Shown: one piece after another, positions 20,001-28,015 of the stretch
How the letters are laid out: each line of letters starts with the position of its first letter
How positions within the stretch are numbered: position 1 is the first letter of the stretch
Origin: Bacteroidetes bacterium GWB2_32_14
Lineage (GTDB): Bacteria; Bacteroidota; Bacteroidia; Bacteroidales; UBA12077
Direction of reading: 5' to 3'
Assembly (NCBI GenBank): GCA_001768235.1
Contig: MENK01000017.1
Span: forward strand, 59,093 to 123,092
Length of the DNA stretch: 64,000 nt
Program-made: the position numbers and the translations under genes
The notes under the pieces: model-generated
The model's input: only the letters and a program-made list of their open reading frames with translations
Told to the model about the DNA's origin: nothing
Database searches by the model: none

Positions 20001-20812
20001 AAGCAGCAGGCGAGCCCGGGAAAGTAAATGTAACCGAGAATACATTTATGATGATTAAAGAATTCTTTATTTGCCAGTACCGCGGGAAAATGCCTGTTAA
20101 ATACAAGGGTGAAATCGACATGTATTTTGTTGAAGGATTTATGCCTCACTTGTCGTCAGATATTAAAGGCCTTTGCCCGAACGAAACTTTTTTTACCCAG
20201 CTTCAACTGCTTAGGTTAAACGATCTTGAAGAATTTGTTTTATCAAAACTGGAAGAAGGATTGCCCGACAATTTATATTATCACAATGTAAAACATACCA
20301 TTGATGTTGTTACACAGGTTGAACTTATTGGACGTTCTGAAAAAATTTCTGACGAAGATATGCTGGTTTTAAAAACCGCGGCATTGTTTCATGATACGGG
20401 ACACATGATTAATTACGATACTCACGAAGAAGAAAGCGTGAAACTGGCCAGGAAAATATTGCCCGGCTATCATTATAGCGAAAAGCAAATTGAACGAATA
20501 TCAAAACTTATTCTTTGCACACGAATGTCTGACCAACCATCCAGTTTACTTGAAGAAATCATGTGTGATGCCGATCTCGATTATTTAGGGCGTACTGATT
20601 TTGTCCCTGTTTCAATTAATCTGTTTAAAGAATTGAACGAACGCAAAAAAATCGACTCGCTCCAGGAATGGAACAATCATCAAATAAAATTTATTCAGAA
20701 TCATCAGTATTTTACTCAAACAGCCAGAAAACTAAGAGAGGTGAATAAGAAAAATCAGCTTGAAAATATCAGGGCAGAAATGAGGCGTATAATTGTAAAC
20801 GAAGATGAGTAG
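17057..20812 (+). CDS. Beta-propeller receptor fused to class III adenylate cyclase and C-terminal HD domain
   Basis: Domain order: signal sequence (1-30), Reg_prop-like beta-propeller (about 40-640), Y_Y_Y domain (about 690-770), membrane helix (about 775-795), coiled coil, cyclase (about 845-1035), HD domain (about 1060-1230). The cyclase keeps both metal ligands, Asp856 (FSDIQGFT) and Asp900 (IGDAYM), the adenine-specifying Lys896 and Asp969, and transition-state Asn976/Arg980 (NTASRM). It is therefore predicted to make cAMP. The HD domain has His1076, His1112-Asp1113 (FHDTGHM) and DADLDYLG, so it may be a metal-dependent phosphohydrolase, possibly a phosphodiesterase. The outer half copies hybrid two-component sensors, with the kinase replaced by a cyclase. 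Confidence 0.88.
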   Translation: MHFIRNFCKNTIFFSIITSIFLQFAWDNSFGTEIGSPYIQRIYLKNYGIINTNFSLVQDKYGLLYIANTNGIVQYDGTFWDLISTNSTPVIAINDSNVIYAGMYNDFGFLSTDKYNKSTFISLLHVNFKINNPVGQIKKIIPNKNEVFFCSGKVLYNWDGKNTTIVDSSTTSVNIFKIDESIYLYMPEKGLLKLLGGKFESLPNSEFFKNKNVIDILPYNQQLLVKTKNEKRFYLFDNFIVQPFETKADEFIYKNIYSCSCTLNNGNYAIGTQLNGILVIDKKGEIISQINVSAGLLNKSVNNLFVDKENNLWALHNLGISRIETPSAFNYFNTSDGLSGNITDVIRFKKTLYVATSTGVYSLNEKNSGSSDKRIIHEFLPVSNINSESFAFHVFENRLFVSTRKGIFEISGNKSSLFFNKSNEITCILHSKNHPDILFIGTDNGISAVRYINGLIISLEKIKGIKNSITSMAEDADGTIWLSCKHKEIYRIYPFDFYNSNLIFDIYTPEIFSPQKIDWIVLFEIKNNVLFSTSEGLYRYNKKESRFTKELVSGTYLSMESCWFYPVAEDKNKNMWFNVIDKKELKNRTFVKYQDKDSVQLFSPLPISRLKNFMVTSIHPDDSGIVWIGGFERLIRFDTMAEQNVSNGSKTLIHSVTAVNDTLIANLDIINSPGFAFGQNRIQTLPYNQNTIKFEFSLPDYRSEDLIQYRVKLDGFDTTWSNWSLKSYKEYTNLYEGKYIFKVQAKDIFDNITTETEYPFIIKPPFYRTGVAYLIYLFFIFFITVLGIKWRAYYFAKERFKLENIINERTEEVVLQKEKADNLLERVLPKTTAKELKSGHKAGPYHYNMVTVLFSDIQGFTKISEQLDSEMLIDELDKFFLKFDSVVDKYNIEKIKTIGDAYMCAGGIPEKNRTNPVEVVLAAMEMQNYMKTLKHEKGDGTKRIWDLRIGVDTGPVVAGVLGRSKISYDIWGGTVNTASRMEAAGEPGKVNVTENTFMMIKEFFICQYRGKMPVKYKGEIDMYFVEGFMPHLSSDIKGLCPNETFFTQLQLLRLNDLEEFVLSKLEEGLPDNLYYHNVKHTIDVVTQVELIGRSEKISDEDMLVLKTAALFHDTGHMINYDTHEEESVKLARKILPGYHYSEKQIERISKLILCTRMSDQPSSLLEEIMCDADLDYLGRTDFVPVSINLFKELNERKKIDSLQEWNNHQIKFIQNHQYFTQTARKLREVNKKNQLENIRAEMRRIIVNEDE

Positions 20813-21610
20813 TTAATACCTGAGTTCAATCTTGTACCCGTTGTGTTTTCGAACATTAAATACCGTACCATCTTCAAAAATAAGGTATTGACCTTTAATC
20901 CCTGATAGTTTTCCAACCAGCTCGTTATTCGTATCAAAGCCAAATGATTTTAGTTTCCGGGGAAAGGTGATTACAGGGTATTGAATAGTATGTATTTCCG
21001 TATCCTCTGTAAAATAAGGTACAAATTCCTTTTTTACTGAATTTAAAGCTCTTTTTTTCTCATCCACCAGGTTAATTGTGCCATCCATTTTATCGGACAA
21101 CATAATTCGCCAGTTGGTTTTATCAGAAAAATACTTTTTTAAATCAACCTCAATTAAACCCGCTATATAGCGATTTGGGGCAAGAGCAATTTTTATGGCA
21201 CTGTTTGCACCCTGATCAATCCAACGGGTTGGTATTTGCGATTTACGGGTAACACCCACTTTTAAGCCACTGGAAACAGCTAAATAAACATAATGTTCCT
21301 GCAAACAATTCTCTTTCGACCATTCCATATCTCTCGAAATTCCTTCATGTGCCCTGCACATCTCGGGTTTCAGTATGCAATCATCGGTTTCGGGGGCAGT
21401 CATAAAACAAGGGTAACAATATCCCTGGTGAAACGACTTTGATGTTTTTCTGCCACAACGAATACAATTTATCTCGTTCAGATAAATCAGGCTTAAATTT
21501 TTACCGATTATTGAATTCACATGTATTTTGTCATTCCCCGTTCCAATATAATAATCAACAGGAGAATTAAATACAGATACCATTTTTAATAACGATCCCT
21601 GAAATACCAT
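20813..21610 (-). CDS. DUF2797 family protein
   Basis: The 265-aa protein carries a four-cysteine knuckle (CIRCGRKTSKSFHQGYCYPC, about residues 49-68), a second Cys cluster (CILKPEMCRAHEG) and a following segment with EHYVYLAVSSGLKVGVTR that resembles the GIY-YIG-like core of DUF2797. Function in the family is not established; metal binding and nucleic-acid contact are plausible from the cysteines. Its stop codon abuts the stop of the convergent cyclase gene with no intergenic bases. Confidence 0.75.
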   Translation of the reverse strand: MVFQGSLLKMVSVFNSPVDYYIGTGNDKIHVNSIIGKNLSLIYLNEINCIRCGRKTSKSFHQGYCYPCFMTAPETDDCILKPEMCRAHEGISRDMEWSKENCLQEHYVYLAVSSGLKVGVTRKSQIPTRWIDQGANSAIKIALAPNRYIAGLIEVDLKKYFSDKTNWRIMLSDKMDGTINLVDEKKRALNSVKKEFVPYFTEDTEIHTIQYPVITFPRKLKSFGFDTNNELVGKLSGIKGQYLIFEDGTVFNVRKHNGYKIELRY

Positions 21611-21697
21611 GATTTAAAATTTCTTTAAAAATAATAAAATTTTTAATTGATTTTCAAATACTTAAAATGTGTATTAAAAATATTTTACTACTTTGTG

Positions 21698-21763
21698 TTA
21701 CATAGTACCAAAATAAATTTATATCTTTGCTATGTATTTTTATTTGTTATGTATAGTACTATA
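21698..21763 (+). promoter_or_regulatory. Promoter with PadR-operator-like repeats before the PspC-PadR-PspC operon
   Basis: A -7 box TATCTTTG sits at 21722-21729. The 7-base core ATAGTAC occurs at 21702-21708 and 21753-21759; the right copy lies inside the perfect palindrome TATAGTACTATA (21752-21763), five bases before the first start codon. TATGTA also occurs twice (21731 and 21748). PadR proteins usually bind ATGT/ACAT-type inverted repeats, so autoregulation by the PadR gene at 22411 is likely but untested. Confidence 0.5.
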
Positions 21764-21768
21764 AATTT

Positions 21769-22380
21769 ATGAATATGAAAACTACAGTTACAATTAACAT
21801 CGGGGGCTCAGTTTTTCACATCGACGACGATGCCTACGAAATGCTTCACACATATTTGCTTGCAATCGAAAAGCAATTTGCGAACGATAATGAGCGCAAG
21901 GAAATACTCTCTGATATCGAATCACGGTTGGCCGAGTTATTTACTGAAACTTTAGGGAATAAAAAAGATGTTATTTCTAAAGATGATGTGATAAAAGTAA
22001 TTTCAATAATGGGCGAGCCACAGGATTTTTCAACTACCGATGAATCAAAAAATTATCAATCAGCAAAAAATACCATGTCATCGTACGAAACAACCAAACG
22101 ACTTTACCGCGACCCCGACAATCGTGTTCTCGGGGGTGTTTGTGGCGGATTAGGGGCATATTTTAATAACGACCCCCTGCTTTTTAGAATACTTTTTATA
22201 ATTATTTTCTTTGGTATGGGTTCTGGATTAATTATTTACCTTATACTCTGGATAGCTATACCCGAAGCACGAACAACAGCCCAAAAGCTCGAAATGCGGG
22301 GCGAACCGATTACTATCGAAAACATTAAAAAAGCTGTTCGTGAAGAATTCGAAAATGTTAAAAAGAATATGAAGTTTTAA
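21769..22380 (+). CDS. PspC-domain protein, short paralogue
   Basis: This 203-aa protein has an N-terminal cytosolic alpha/beta region (residues 1-95), shared with the longer paralogue at 22751, and then a PspC domain at about 105-170 (RDPDNRVLGGVCGGLGAYF plus one membrane helix ending in IPEAR). PspC proteins respond to membrane stress. It is the first gene of the PspC-PadR-PspC operon, 30 bases before padR. Two near ATGs (21769, 21775) are possible starts. Confidence 0.88.
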   Translation: MNMKTTVTINIGGSVFHIDDDAYEMLHTYLLAIEKQFANDNERKEILSDIESRLAELFTETLGNKKDVISKDDVIKVISIMGEPQDFSTTDESKNYQSAKNTMSSYETTKRLYRDPDNRVLGGVCGGLGAYFNNDPLLFRILFIIIFFGMGSGLIIYLILWIAIPEARTTAQKLEMRGEPITIENIKKAVREEFENVKKNMKF

Positions 22381-22410
22381 AATTATTGAGATAATATAAA
22401 AACTAAAAAC

Positions 22411-22737
22411 ATGAATCTCGAAAATACAAAAGCGCAAATGAAAAAAGGCGTACTTGAATTCTGTATTTTATCGATACTTGAAAACAAGGATTATTACGCT
22501 TCCGACATCATAAATGCACTCAAAGATGCAAAAATGATTGTTGTTGAAGGAACTCTTTATCCCCTGCTTACAAGGCAAAAAAACGCCGGTTTGTTAAATT
22601 ACCGATGGGAAGAATCGACACAAGGGCCACCACGAAAATATTATACACTTACTGATAAAGGAAAAGAAGCCCTTAGAGAACTTAAAAAATCGTGGTACGA
22701 ACTTGTTGACGCCGTTAATTCGATAAATAACAAATAA
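22411..22737 (+). CDS. PadR-family transcriptional regulator
   Basis: The 108-aa winged-helix protein has the family pattern: KKGVLEFCILSIL, YYASDIINAL (recognition region), VEGTLYPLLTRQKNAGLL and GPPRKYYTLTDKGKEAL. It lacks a long C-terminal domain, as in the short PadR subfamily. It lies between two PspC genes with gaps of 30 and 13 bases, so it is expected to control this operon through the repeats upstream of 21769. Confidence 0.93.
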   Translation: MNLENTKAQMKKGVLEFCILSILENKDYYASDIINALKDAKMIVVEGTLYPLLTRQKNAGLLNYRWEESTQGPPRKYYTLTDKGKEALRELKKSWYELVDAVNSINNK

Positions 22738-22750
22738 AAATTCCTGAGAA

Positions 22751-24307
22751 ATGAAAAAAACAGTAAAAATAAATATCAGCGGAGTATTCTTTAACATGGA
22801 TGAAGATGCTCATGAGATTTTACAAAACTACCTTGCCTCGGTAAACCGCAAATTTGCTTCCGGACAGGAAGGAAAAGAAATCATCGCGGATATTGAATCG
22901 CGGATTGCAGAAATATTACAAAGCAAAATTAATGAGCAAAAACAGGTTATATCAAAAGAAGATATCGACGAAATAATCCAGATCATGGGTAAACCCGATG
23001 ATTTTGAAAACGAGCGTGAATCAAATACCTATCAAACAACAAAACGATTGTACAGAGACGCTCAGAACCGGATTTTGGGTGGAGTTTGTTCAGGAATGGG
23101 TGCTTACTTTAATGTTGATCCATTAATTTTTCGTATAATATTTATTATTTTATTATTCGCGTGGGGTGTGGCCGGGTTAATATACATCGTGCTGTGGGCA
23201 CTGTTACCTGCAGCTTATACAACTGCACAACGGCTGGAAATGAGAGGCGAAAGCATGTCGATTTCCGACATTGAAAAAAATGTTCGCAGTGAATTCGAAT
23301 CCGTTAAATCGAACTTAAACAATTACAGAAATACGAAAGATTACGAAAGAAACAGGAATGCCCTGGAAAATCTTGTCCATGCCATTGGTCAGATTATTCT
23401 CGTATTCTTTAAAGTAATTGGCGGAATTATTGGTTTTGCAATGATAGTTGCCGGTGTTGGATTGCTAATAGGGCTTACAGGATGGTTAATTGTTGGTGAA
23501 GCATTTATGCCCTGGAACAATGTGTTTATTGATAATCAATTGGTTTATAACGATATGTTACATTCGTTTTTAGATCCACAAACCATTTGGATTTTCAGTA
23601 TAGCCGCTTTATTGATTGTATTTATCCCTCTTGTTGCTATTATTTATGGCGGGCTTAAGCTGCTCCTTCGTTTTAAAATTAACGACAAACCTTTTGCTGC
23701 CATTGGATTTGTTTTGTGGGTTGCAAGTATTATTGTTGTCGCGGCTCTTTCTTTTTCTAAAGTTAAAATGCTTGCTATTTCTGTTCGGGATACCGAAAAA
23801 CCTGAAATAAGTATTCCTGCAAACAAGACTTTTTACCTGAAGGCAACCAAGGACAGCACGTTGGAAACATCAAAATACTATATTTTCGATGATGAATTTT
23901 CGGTTACTTACGACAAGCAGAACAAGAAGATATTGTATGCTTTGCCCGAAATAGATATTGTCAGAGCAAATGACGGGAAGTTGTCGATAGAAATAGAAAA
24001 AGAAGGCCGTGGCCCCGACAGGGAAAATGCACTTGAAAATACCAGGCAAATACATTATTCTTGTAATCAGCAGGATTCCATTATTTTATTTGATGCTTAT
24101 TTCCCTTTGGAAAATCTAAAAATATGGTCATTTCCCGAAGTTGATGTTACTGTTTCGGTTCCCGAAGGATATGTTATATACATCGATGAAAGTATAAAGA
24201 ACCAAATTGATTATTTCGAAACCGAAGAATATATTCGTAAAGATGACAGGACAGGAAAGTACTGGATAATGACAAAAGAAGGTTTTGTTGAACGAGAAAA
24301 AAAATAA
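22751..24307 (+). CDS. PspC-domain membrane protein, long paralogue
   Basis: The 518-aa protein repeats the N-terminal region of the short paralogue (MKKTVKINISGVFFNMDEDA), then a PspC domain at about 98-165 (RDAQNRILGGVCSGMGAYF). Three further membrane segments follow at roughly 210-245, 275-300 and 308-335. The C-terminal 180 residues are predicted extracytoplasmic and beta-rich, like the toastrack-type domains found after PspC. The last gene of the operon, it probably senses envelope stress and works with the PadR regulator. Confidence 0.85.
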   Translation: MKKTVKINISGVFFNMDEDAHEILQNYLASVNRKFASGQEGKEIIADIESRIAEILQSKINEQKQVISKEDIDEIIQIMGKPDDFENERESNTYQTTKRLYRDAQNRILGGVCSGMGAYFNVDPLIFRIIFIILLFAWGVAGLIYIVLWALLPAAYTTAQRLEMRGESMSISDIEKNVRSEFESVKSNLNNYRNTKDYERNRNALENLVHAIGQIILVFFKVIGGIIGFAMIVAGVGLLIGLTGWLIVGEAFMPWNNVFIDNQLVYNDMLHSFLDPQTIWIFSIAALLIVFIPLVAIIYGGLKLLLRFKINDKPFAAIGFVLWVASIIVVAALSFSKVKMLAISVRDTEKPEISIPANKTFYLKATKDSTLETSKYYIFDDEFSVTYDKQNKKILYALPEIDIVRANDGKLSIEIEKEGRGPDRENALENTRQIHYSCNQQDSIILFDAYFPLENLKIWSFPEVDVTVSVPEGYVIYIDESIKNQIDYFETEEYIRKDDRTGKYWIMTKEGFVEREKK

Positions 24308-24382
24308 ATTAGAAAATTTTTAATGAAAATGATTTGTAAGCAATATTTTTTTTTTAAACTTGCAACACAAATAATTTCATTT

Positions 24383-24455
24383 TGTCTGATGGTGTAATTG
24401 GCAACACGTCTGATTCTGGATCAGAAGAGTCTAGGTTCGAGCCCTAGTCGGACAA
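24383..24455 (+). tRNA. tRNA-Gln (CTG)
   Basis: The acceptor stem TGTCTGA pairs with TCGGACA (one U-G), the anticodon stem-loop is TCTGA-TTCTGGA-TCAGA giving anticodon CTG, and the T arm is CTAGG-TTCGAGC-CCTAG. The discriminator A is followed by CCA in the DNA (24456-24458). Confidence 0.93.
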
Positions 24456-24461
24456 CCAGAG

Positions 24462-24487
24462 GCCTTCACATATTGTGAAGGCTTTTT
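24462..24487 (+). terminator. Terminator after tRNA-Gln(CTG)
   Basis: GCCTTCACA (24462-24470) pairs perfectly with TGTGAAGGC (24474-24482) across a 3-base loop and is followed by TTTTT. Confidence 0.85.
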
Positions 24488-24559
24488 ATTTTAAAAAATA
24501 AATAAATATTATTTGAAGACAAATAAATTTTTATAAATTTGCACACGCTAATCAATTCT

Positions 24560-24630
24560 TGTCCGATGGTGTAATGGTAGCACTGCAGATTTTGGTTCTG
24601 CCTGTCAAGGTTCGAATCCTTGTCGGACAA
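24560..24630 (+). tRNA. tRNA-Gln (TTG)
   Basis: The acceptor stem TGTCCGA pairs with TCGGACA. The anticodon arm GCAGA-TTTTGGT-TCTGC gives anticodon TTG, and the T arm is CAAGG-TTCGAAT-CCTTG. No CCA is encoded. It is a close paralogue of the tRNA 177 bases upstream. Confidence 0.93.
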
Positions 24631-24631
24631 C

Positions 24632-24659
24632 AAAAACCCCGCTTTTTGCGGGGTTTTTT
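24632..24659 (+). terminator. Terminator after tRNA-Gln(TTG)
   Basis: CCCCGC (24637-24642) pairs with GCGGGG (24648-24653) across a T5 loop, flanked by A5 before and T6 after. Confidence 0.88.
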
Positions 24660-24788
24660 GTTTTTAAACAGGCCGGACTGTCTTTATTTTAGCAATTTAA
24701 AATCTTTCAAAAAAATATCCTGAAGATTTTAAATATGGTATTAAGTTATTCATGTAATAAAAAAAACACTATTTTTGAATTCGTTTTT

Positions 24789-24861
24789 CGGCCCGTAGCT
24801 CAGCTGGTAGAGCACGTGACTCTTAATCATGGGGTCGAGGGTTCGATCCCCTCCGGGCCGA
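24789..24861 (+). tRNA. tRNA-Lys (CTT)
   Basis: The acceptor stem CGGCCCG pairs with CGGGCCG, the D arm is GCTC-AGCTGGTA-GAGC, and the anticodon arm CGTGA-CTCTTAA-TCATG gives anticodon CTT. The T arm is GAGGG-TTCGATC-CCCTC and the discriminator is A. No CCA is encoded. It ends 4 bases before the stop of the convergent barrel gene. Confidence 0.93.
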
Positions 24862-24865
24862 CAAC

Positions 24866-26323
24866 TTATTTCCCGAGTGTTTTCTTTTTCTTCTTGTATT
24901 TTTTTTCCATCTTTTCAACCCACGAACAGTTTGCATTTTCTGAACCACCCGAATATTTGTTTAGTTTAGCAGCTTCCTGACTGTTTCTTGGGCAACCGAG
25001 CATGAGGTTAAAGCCAAACCGTATATTCAGGTTTCGTGCATCGAGTGGGTTAAAAATTCCTAAAACATTGTCGCTTACCATGTGTAGTTGTATTCCCCGA
25101 CCGTGCCATGCAAGTCCTAAGCCAATGTTTTTATACGTGTTGTTTAAGTACGACCAGCTTAAGCTTGCCGAAAACTTATTCCAAAGCACTGTATTTGCTG
25201 ATAATGTTAGCGATGAATGCAATTTGTTTCGATAAATCACATTACGGCTTACGGCCCCAATTCCGAGCTTGGGCATGTATTGATACATTCCTCCCAGGTA
25301 AATTTGCAAGGGCAACCATGAATAATACGAATCCCGGGTAATATCCTGTGTAAATGAATTAAAGACAGAATCACGCAAATCCAGAATATATTCCTGTGAA
25401 TCAAAATCGCTTTCTAATCCGGTGCCCGAGTAATCGAAAGAGCCTTCCAGGTGAATATTGTTAGGATCGGTTTTCCAATGTATAAATCCCAAATCAAGAA
25501 TACTTCCCGACAGGGTTATGTTCTCATCGTATCGGTATATAGCGCCGAGGTCAATTGCAAACCCTTTGTTTTGTGAGTTGAACAGTGTTCCCATCGGATC
25601 AATTTCTCCCATACTGATACCGGTTATATTTCCATTGGCATCCTGATTTACAGTTAAAGGGAATGATGAGTTTGCAGTAATATTGCCTTCAAGATGTAAA
25701 TCATACGTTGTTTCATCAGTATATAAACTCATTTCCGATTTACCTGAATAAACTCCCAGCTTACCAAAAAGAAGCTTCGCCCGGATACCAAACGTGCGGT
25801 AAGGATCAAAAACTTTGGAAATGCCCAGTGAATACTCCCTGTAATATGATGTATTGGTCCGGAGATTATTAAACCCGGCTGTTTCGCCTAAAAACTGGCT
25901 GTTTCCCTGCCAGGCCAGGCCAACTAAATCTCCCGGATAGGTGATTGCAAGATTTACTTTTTCAGCAATATTAAATGTGATGTAATACTCGTTGTGTCGG
26001 TACCCGATAGAAATTAAATCGAGATGCAGCTCTGTGGCCAATAAATCGGCACGATGAACATTATCGTTCAAGGCATCTATATTCAGGTTGCCCCCTTCTA
26101 AAATATCGTTAAATGAAAATGCGGTATTGCTGTAATTAAATTGTGTTGATGTTAGGGCGGGAATACCAACATACCACTTGCAATCAATTTGAACGGCAGG
26201 ATTTAACAGGTTCGATTGCGGGACACGGTGCATGAGAAAAAAGGTACTATTCTGTTGTGCAAAAGAAACAAAAGAAATAAATGGTAAAAACAAAAAAAGG
26301 AGTACTTGTTTTCTGTTAGTCAT
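24866..26323 (-). CDS. DUF5723-type outer-membrane protein
   Basis: The 485-aa protein has a signal peptide (1-22, ending SFAQQ) and a mature N-terminus (FFLMHRVPQSNLLNPAVQ) characteristic of DUF5723 and related PorP/SprF-like barrels. Alternating strands such as YREYSLGISKVFDPYRTFGIRAK run to the C-terminal region NIRFGFNLML. The last 35 residues after the barrel are Lys-rich (EKKYKKKKKT), which is unusual. Function unknown. It lies 2 bases downstream of a lipoprotein gene, so the two are probably co-translated envelope partners. Confidence 0.68.
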   Translation of the reverse strand: MTNRKQVLLFLFLPFISFVSFAQQNSTFFLMHRVPQSNLLNPAVQIDCKWYVGIPALTSTQFNYSNTAFSFNDILEGGNLNIDALNDNVHRADLLATELHLDLISIGYRHNEYYITFNIAEKVNLAITYPGDLVGLAWQGNSQFLGETAGFNNLRTNTSYYREYSLGISKVFDPYRTFGIRAKLLFGKLGVYSGKSEMSLYTDETTYDLHLEGNITANSSFPLTVNQDANGNITGISMGEIDPMGTLFNSQNKGFAIDLGAIYRYDENITLSGSILDLGFIHWKTDPNNIHLEGSFDYSGTGLESDFDSQEYILDLRDSVFNSFTQDITRDSYYSWLPLQIYLGGMYQYMPKLGIGAVSRNVIYRNKLHSSLTLSANTVLWNKFSASLSWSYLNNTYKNIGLGLAWHGRGIQLHMVSDNVLGIFNPLDARNLNIRFGFNLMLGCPRNSQEAAKLNKYSGGSENANCSWVEKMEKKYKKKKKTLGK

Positions 26324-26325
26324 TG

Positions 26326-26967
26326 TTATAAACCGAATTTTAAATTTGCTTTAACTCCTATCTGAACATCTACAAGGTAATCATCATAATATTCAACCAA
26401 ATCCTTATCGATACCTTCTGTGCTAAACACGACAGAGACCATAACACGATCGACAAACTGCAAATTATCAATCCGTTCGGAATTAAACAGAATATCTTTT
26501 TGCTCATGTGGTTTACTTGTTATTTCACCATTATCTTTTGCCGTTGCCGGATTTAACCCGAGAGGGCCATCGCTAAAAACAGAATCGGTTGCAAATCCGG
26601 AATAATCCAAGAAATAAACCTGTACTTGTACATTGGCAGGAAATCCATTATAAATGTTTAACCTGAAGAGTAATTCAACAACTTCTTCTGAATTTTGATA
26701 AATATCTCCCATATTAAACTGCATCGAATAACTCAATGGTATTTGTTCAAATTCTACCCAATACGGTTCGTTTGTAAGAGGGTTTGTTTCGAGCAGGGCT
26801 TCGTTAAAACCACTAACAGAGTTTAATCCAACTGATGTTTTGCCCAGGGGGAATGCAATAGATGGATTCAACCCCGAATCAGAAGAAATTGAATCGGGCA
26901 TATCGCTTAAACAAGAGGGAAAAAAGATTGTTACTATAAATGGCAGAAAAAGAAAAACCCGTTTCAT
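26326..26967 (-). CDS. Predicted lipoprotein partner of the DUF5723 barrel
   Basis: The 213-aa protein has a signal sequence with a lipobox-like FFPSC (Cys at 19) and a beta-rich mature part without motifs I recognise. It is transcribed just ahead of the DUF5723 gene with a 2-base gap, suggesting a lipoprotein/barrel pair at the outer membrane. Confidence 0.55.
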   Translation of the reverse strand: MKRVFLFLPFIVTIFFPSCLSDMPDSISSDSGLNPSIAFPLGKTSVGLNSVSGFNEALLETNPLTNEPYWVEFEQIPLSYSMQFNMGDIYQNSEEVVELLFRLNIYNGFPANVQVQVYFLDYSGFATDSVFSDGPLGLNPATAKDNGEITSKPHEQKDILFNSERIDNLQFVDRVMVSVVFSTEGIDKDLVEYYDDYLVDVQIGVKANLKFGL

Positions 26968-27108
26968 ATATTTTTTATTCTAAAACTCCAAGTTAGTTAA
27001 TTTTGTTTTACAAGGAATAAAGAATATCAGCAAATTTTATTTTCGGGTTCTTTTTTTGCATTTTTGTATAAAAATTAATAGGGAATTTTAGATAACCGAT
27101 TAACTACT

Positions 27109-27468
27109 ATGGATATGAAAACACTGATTATTATAAATGATGCTCCATACGGAACAGAAAAAGCTTACAACGGGTTACGATTAGCAAACCAGATTCTTAA
27201 AGATTATGAATCTTCGGAAGTAACCGTTTTTTTAATGGCCGATGCTGTAACCTGTGCTTTGCCAAATCAGAAAACCCCGAATGGATATTACAATATCGAG
27301 AGAATGTTGAAATCCCTGATTCAAAAAAACGGAAAGGTTAAAATCTGTACATCTTGTGCTGAAGCAAGAGGCATTGATCAGATAAAGCGAATTGAAGGAG
27401 CGGAATTAAGTACAATGAAAGAACTTGCACAATTAACTGCCGAAAGTGATAAAGTAGTTACATTTTAA
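27109..27468 (+). CDS. DsrE-family protein
   Basis: The 119-aa length and fold pattern fit the DsrE/YchN family: KTLIIINDAPYGTEKAYNGLRLA, then VTVFLMADAVTCAL, then VKICTSCAEARGI with the conserved C-terminal cysteine pair (CTSC). Family members relay sulfur or act in redox; the exact role is unknown. The start could be the ATG at 27109 or 27115. A HIT-family gene begins 8 bases downstream. Confidence 0.85.
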   Translation: MDMKTLIIINDAPYGTEKAYNGLRLANQILKDYESSEVTVFLMADAVTCALPNQKTPNGYYNIERMLKSLIQKNGKVKICTSCAEARGIDQIKRIEGAELSTMKELAQLTAESDKVVTF

Positions 27469-27476
27469 TTTTTTTT

Positions 27477-27932
27477 ATGAATTCAAATAATGAATTAACC
27501 CAATTCAGGACTAAATTCAAGGTAGAAGAATATACCATCTTTAAGAATAACTCCTGGACATGGTCGCTACGCCCGGCACAACCCACGCTGGGTTCAGGAA
27601 TCATTTCGCTTAATCGTTATGCTTTACAATTATCAGAAGTTACACCTAAAGAAATGGAAGGCCTGGGTACACTAATTCAGATACTTGAGGAAACGATAAA
27701 AAAAACGTTTAATTATGATATCATGAATTATCTCATGTTGATGATGGTTGACCATCATGTGCATTACCATGTTATTCCGCGATACAATGGGAAAAGAATT
27801 TTCGCTGGTTTGGAATGGATTGATAATGGCTGGCCGGCTCCTCCTGTTTTAGGAGATAACCAATATAACGATATACCTGAAATTCATAAGAAAATGGTAC
27901 TTGAATTATCAAAAAATTTGCACACGAAATAG
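27477..27932 (+). CDS. HIT-family protein (nucleotide hydrolase/transferase fold)
   Basis: The 151-aa protein contains the histidine triad HVHYHVIPRY near residues 96-105, preceded by DH. Members hydrolyse or transfer nucleotides on adenylylated substrates. The N-terminal segment (WTWSLRPAQPTLGSGIISLNRY) fits the HIT substrate-cleft strand. It may be co-transcribed with dsrE-like gene upstream. Confidence 0.85.
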   Translation: MNSNNELTQFRTKFKVEEYTIFKNNSWTWSLRPAQPTLGSGIISLNRYALQLSEVTPKEMEGLGTLIQILEETIKKTFNYDIMNYLMLMMVDHHVHYHVIPRYNGKRIFAGLEWIDNGWPAPPVLGDNQYNDIPEIHKKMVLELSKNLHTK

Positions 27933-28015
27933 CTGCTCAATAAAAATTATCCTGATTTTAAACTCATTTTATATTTTATAGTCAAACAATCATTTTATAG
28001 TTAAAACCATCTTAC

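Noticed and set aside
24735..24980. 81-residue plus-strand ORF containing RPVAQLVEHVTLNHG
   Set aside because: This is the well-known artefact from translating through a tRNA; it covers tRNA-Lys(CTT) and the tail of the convergent gene.
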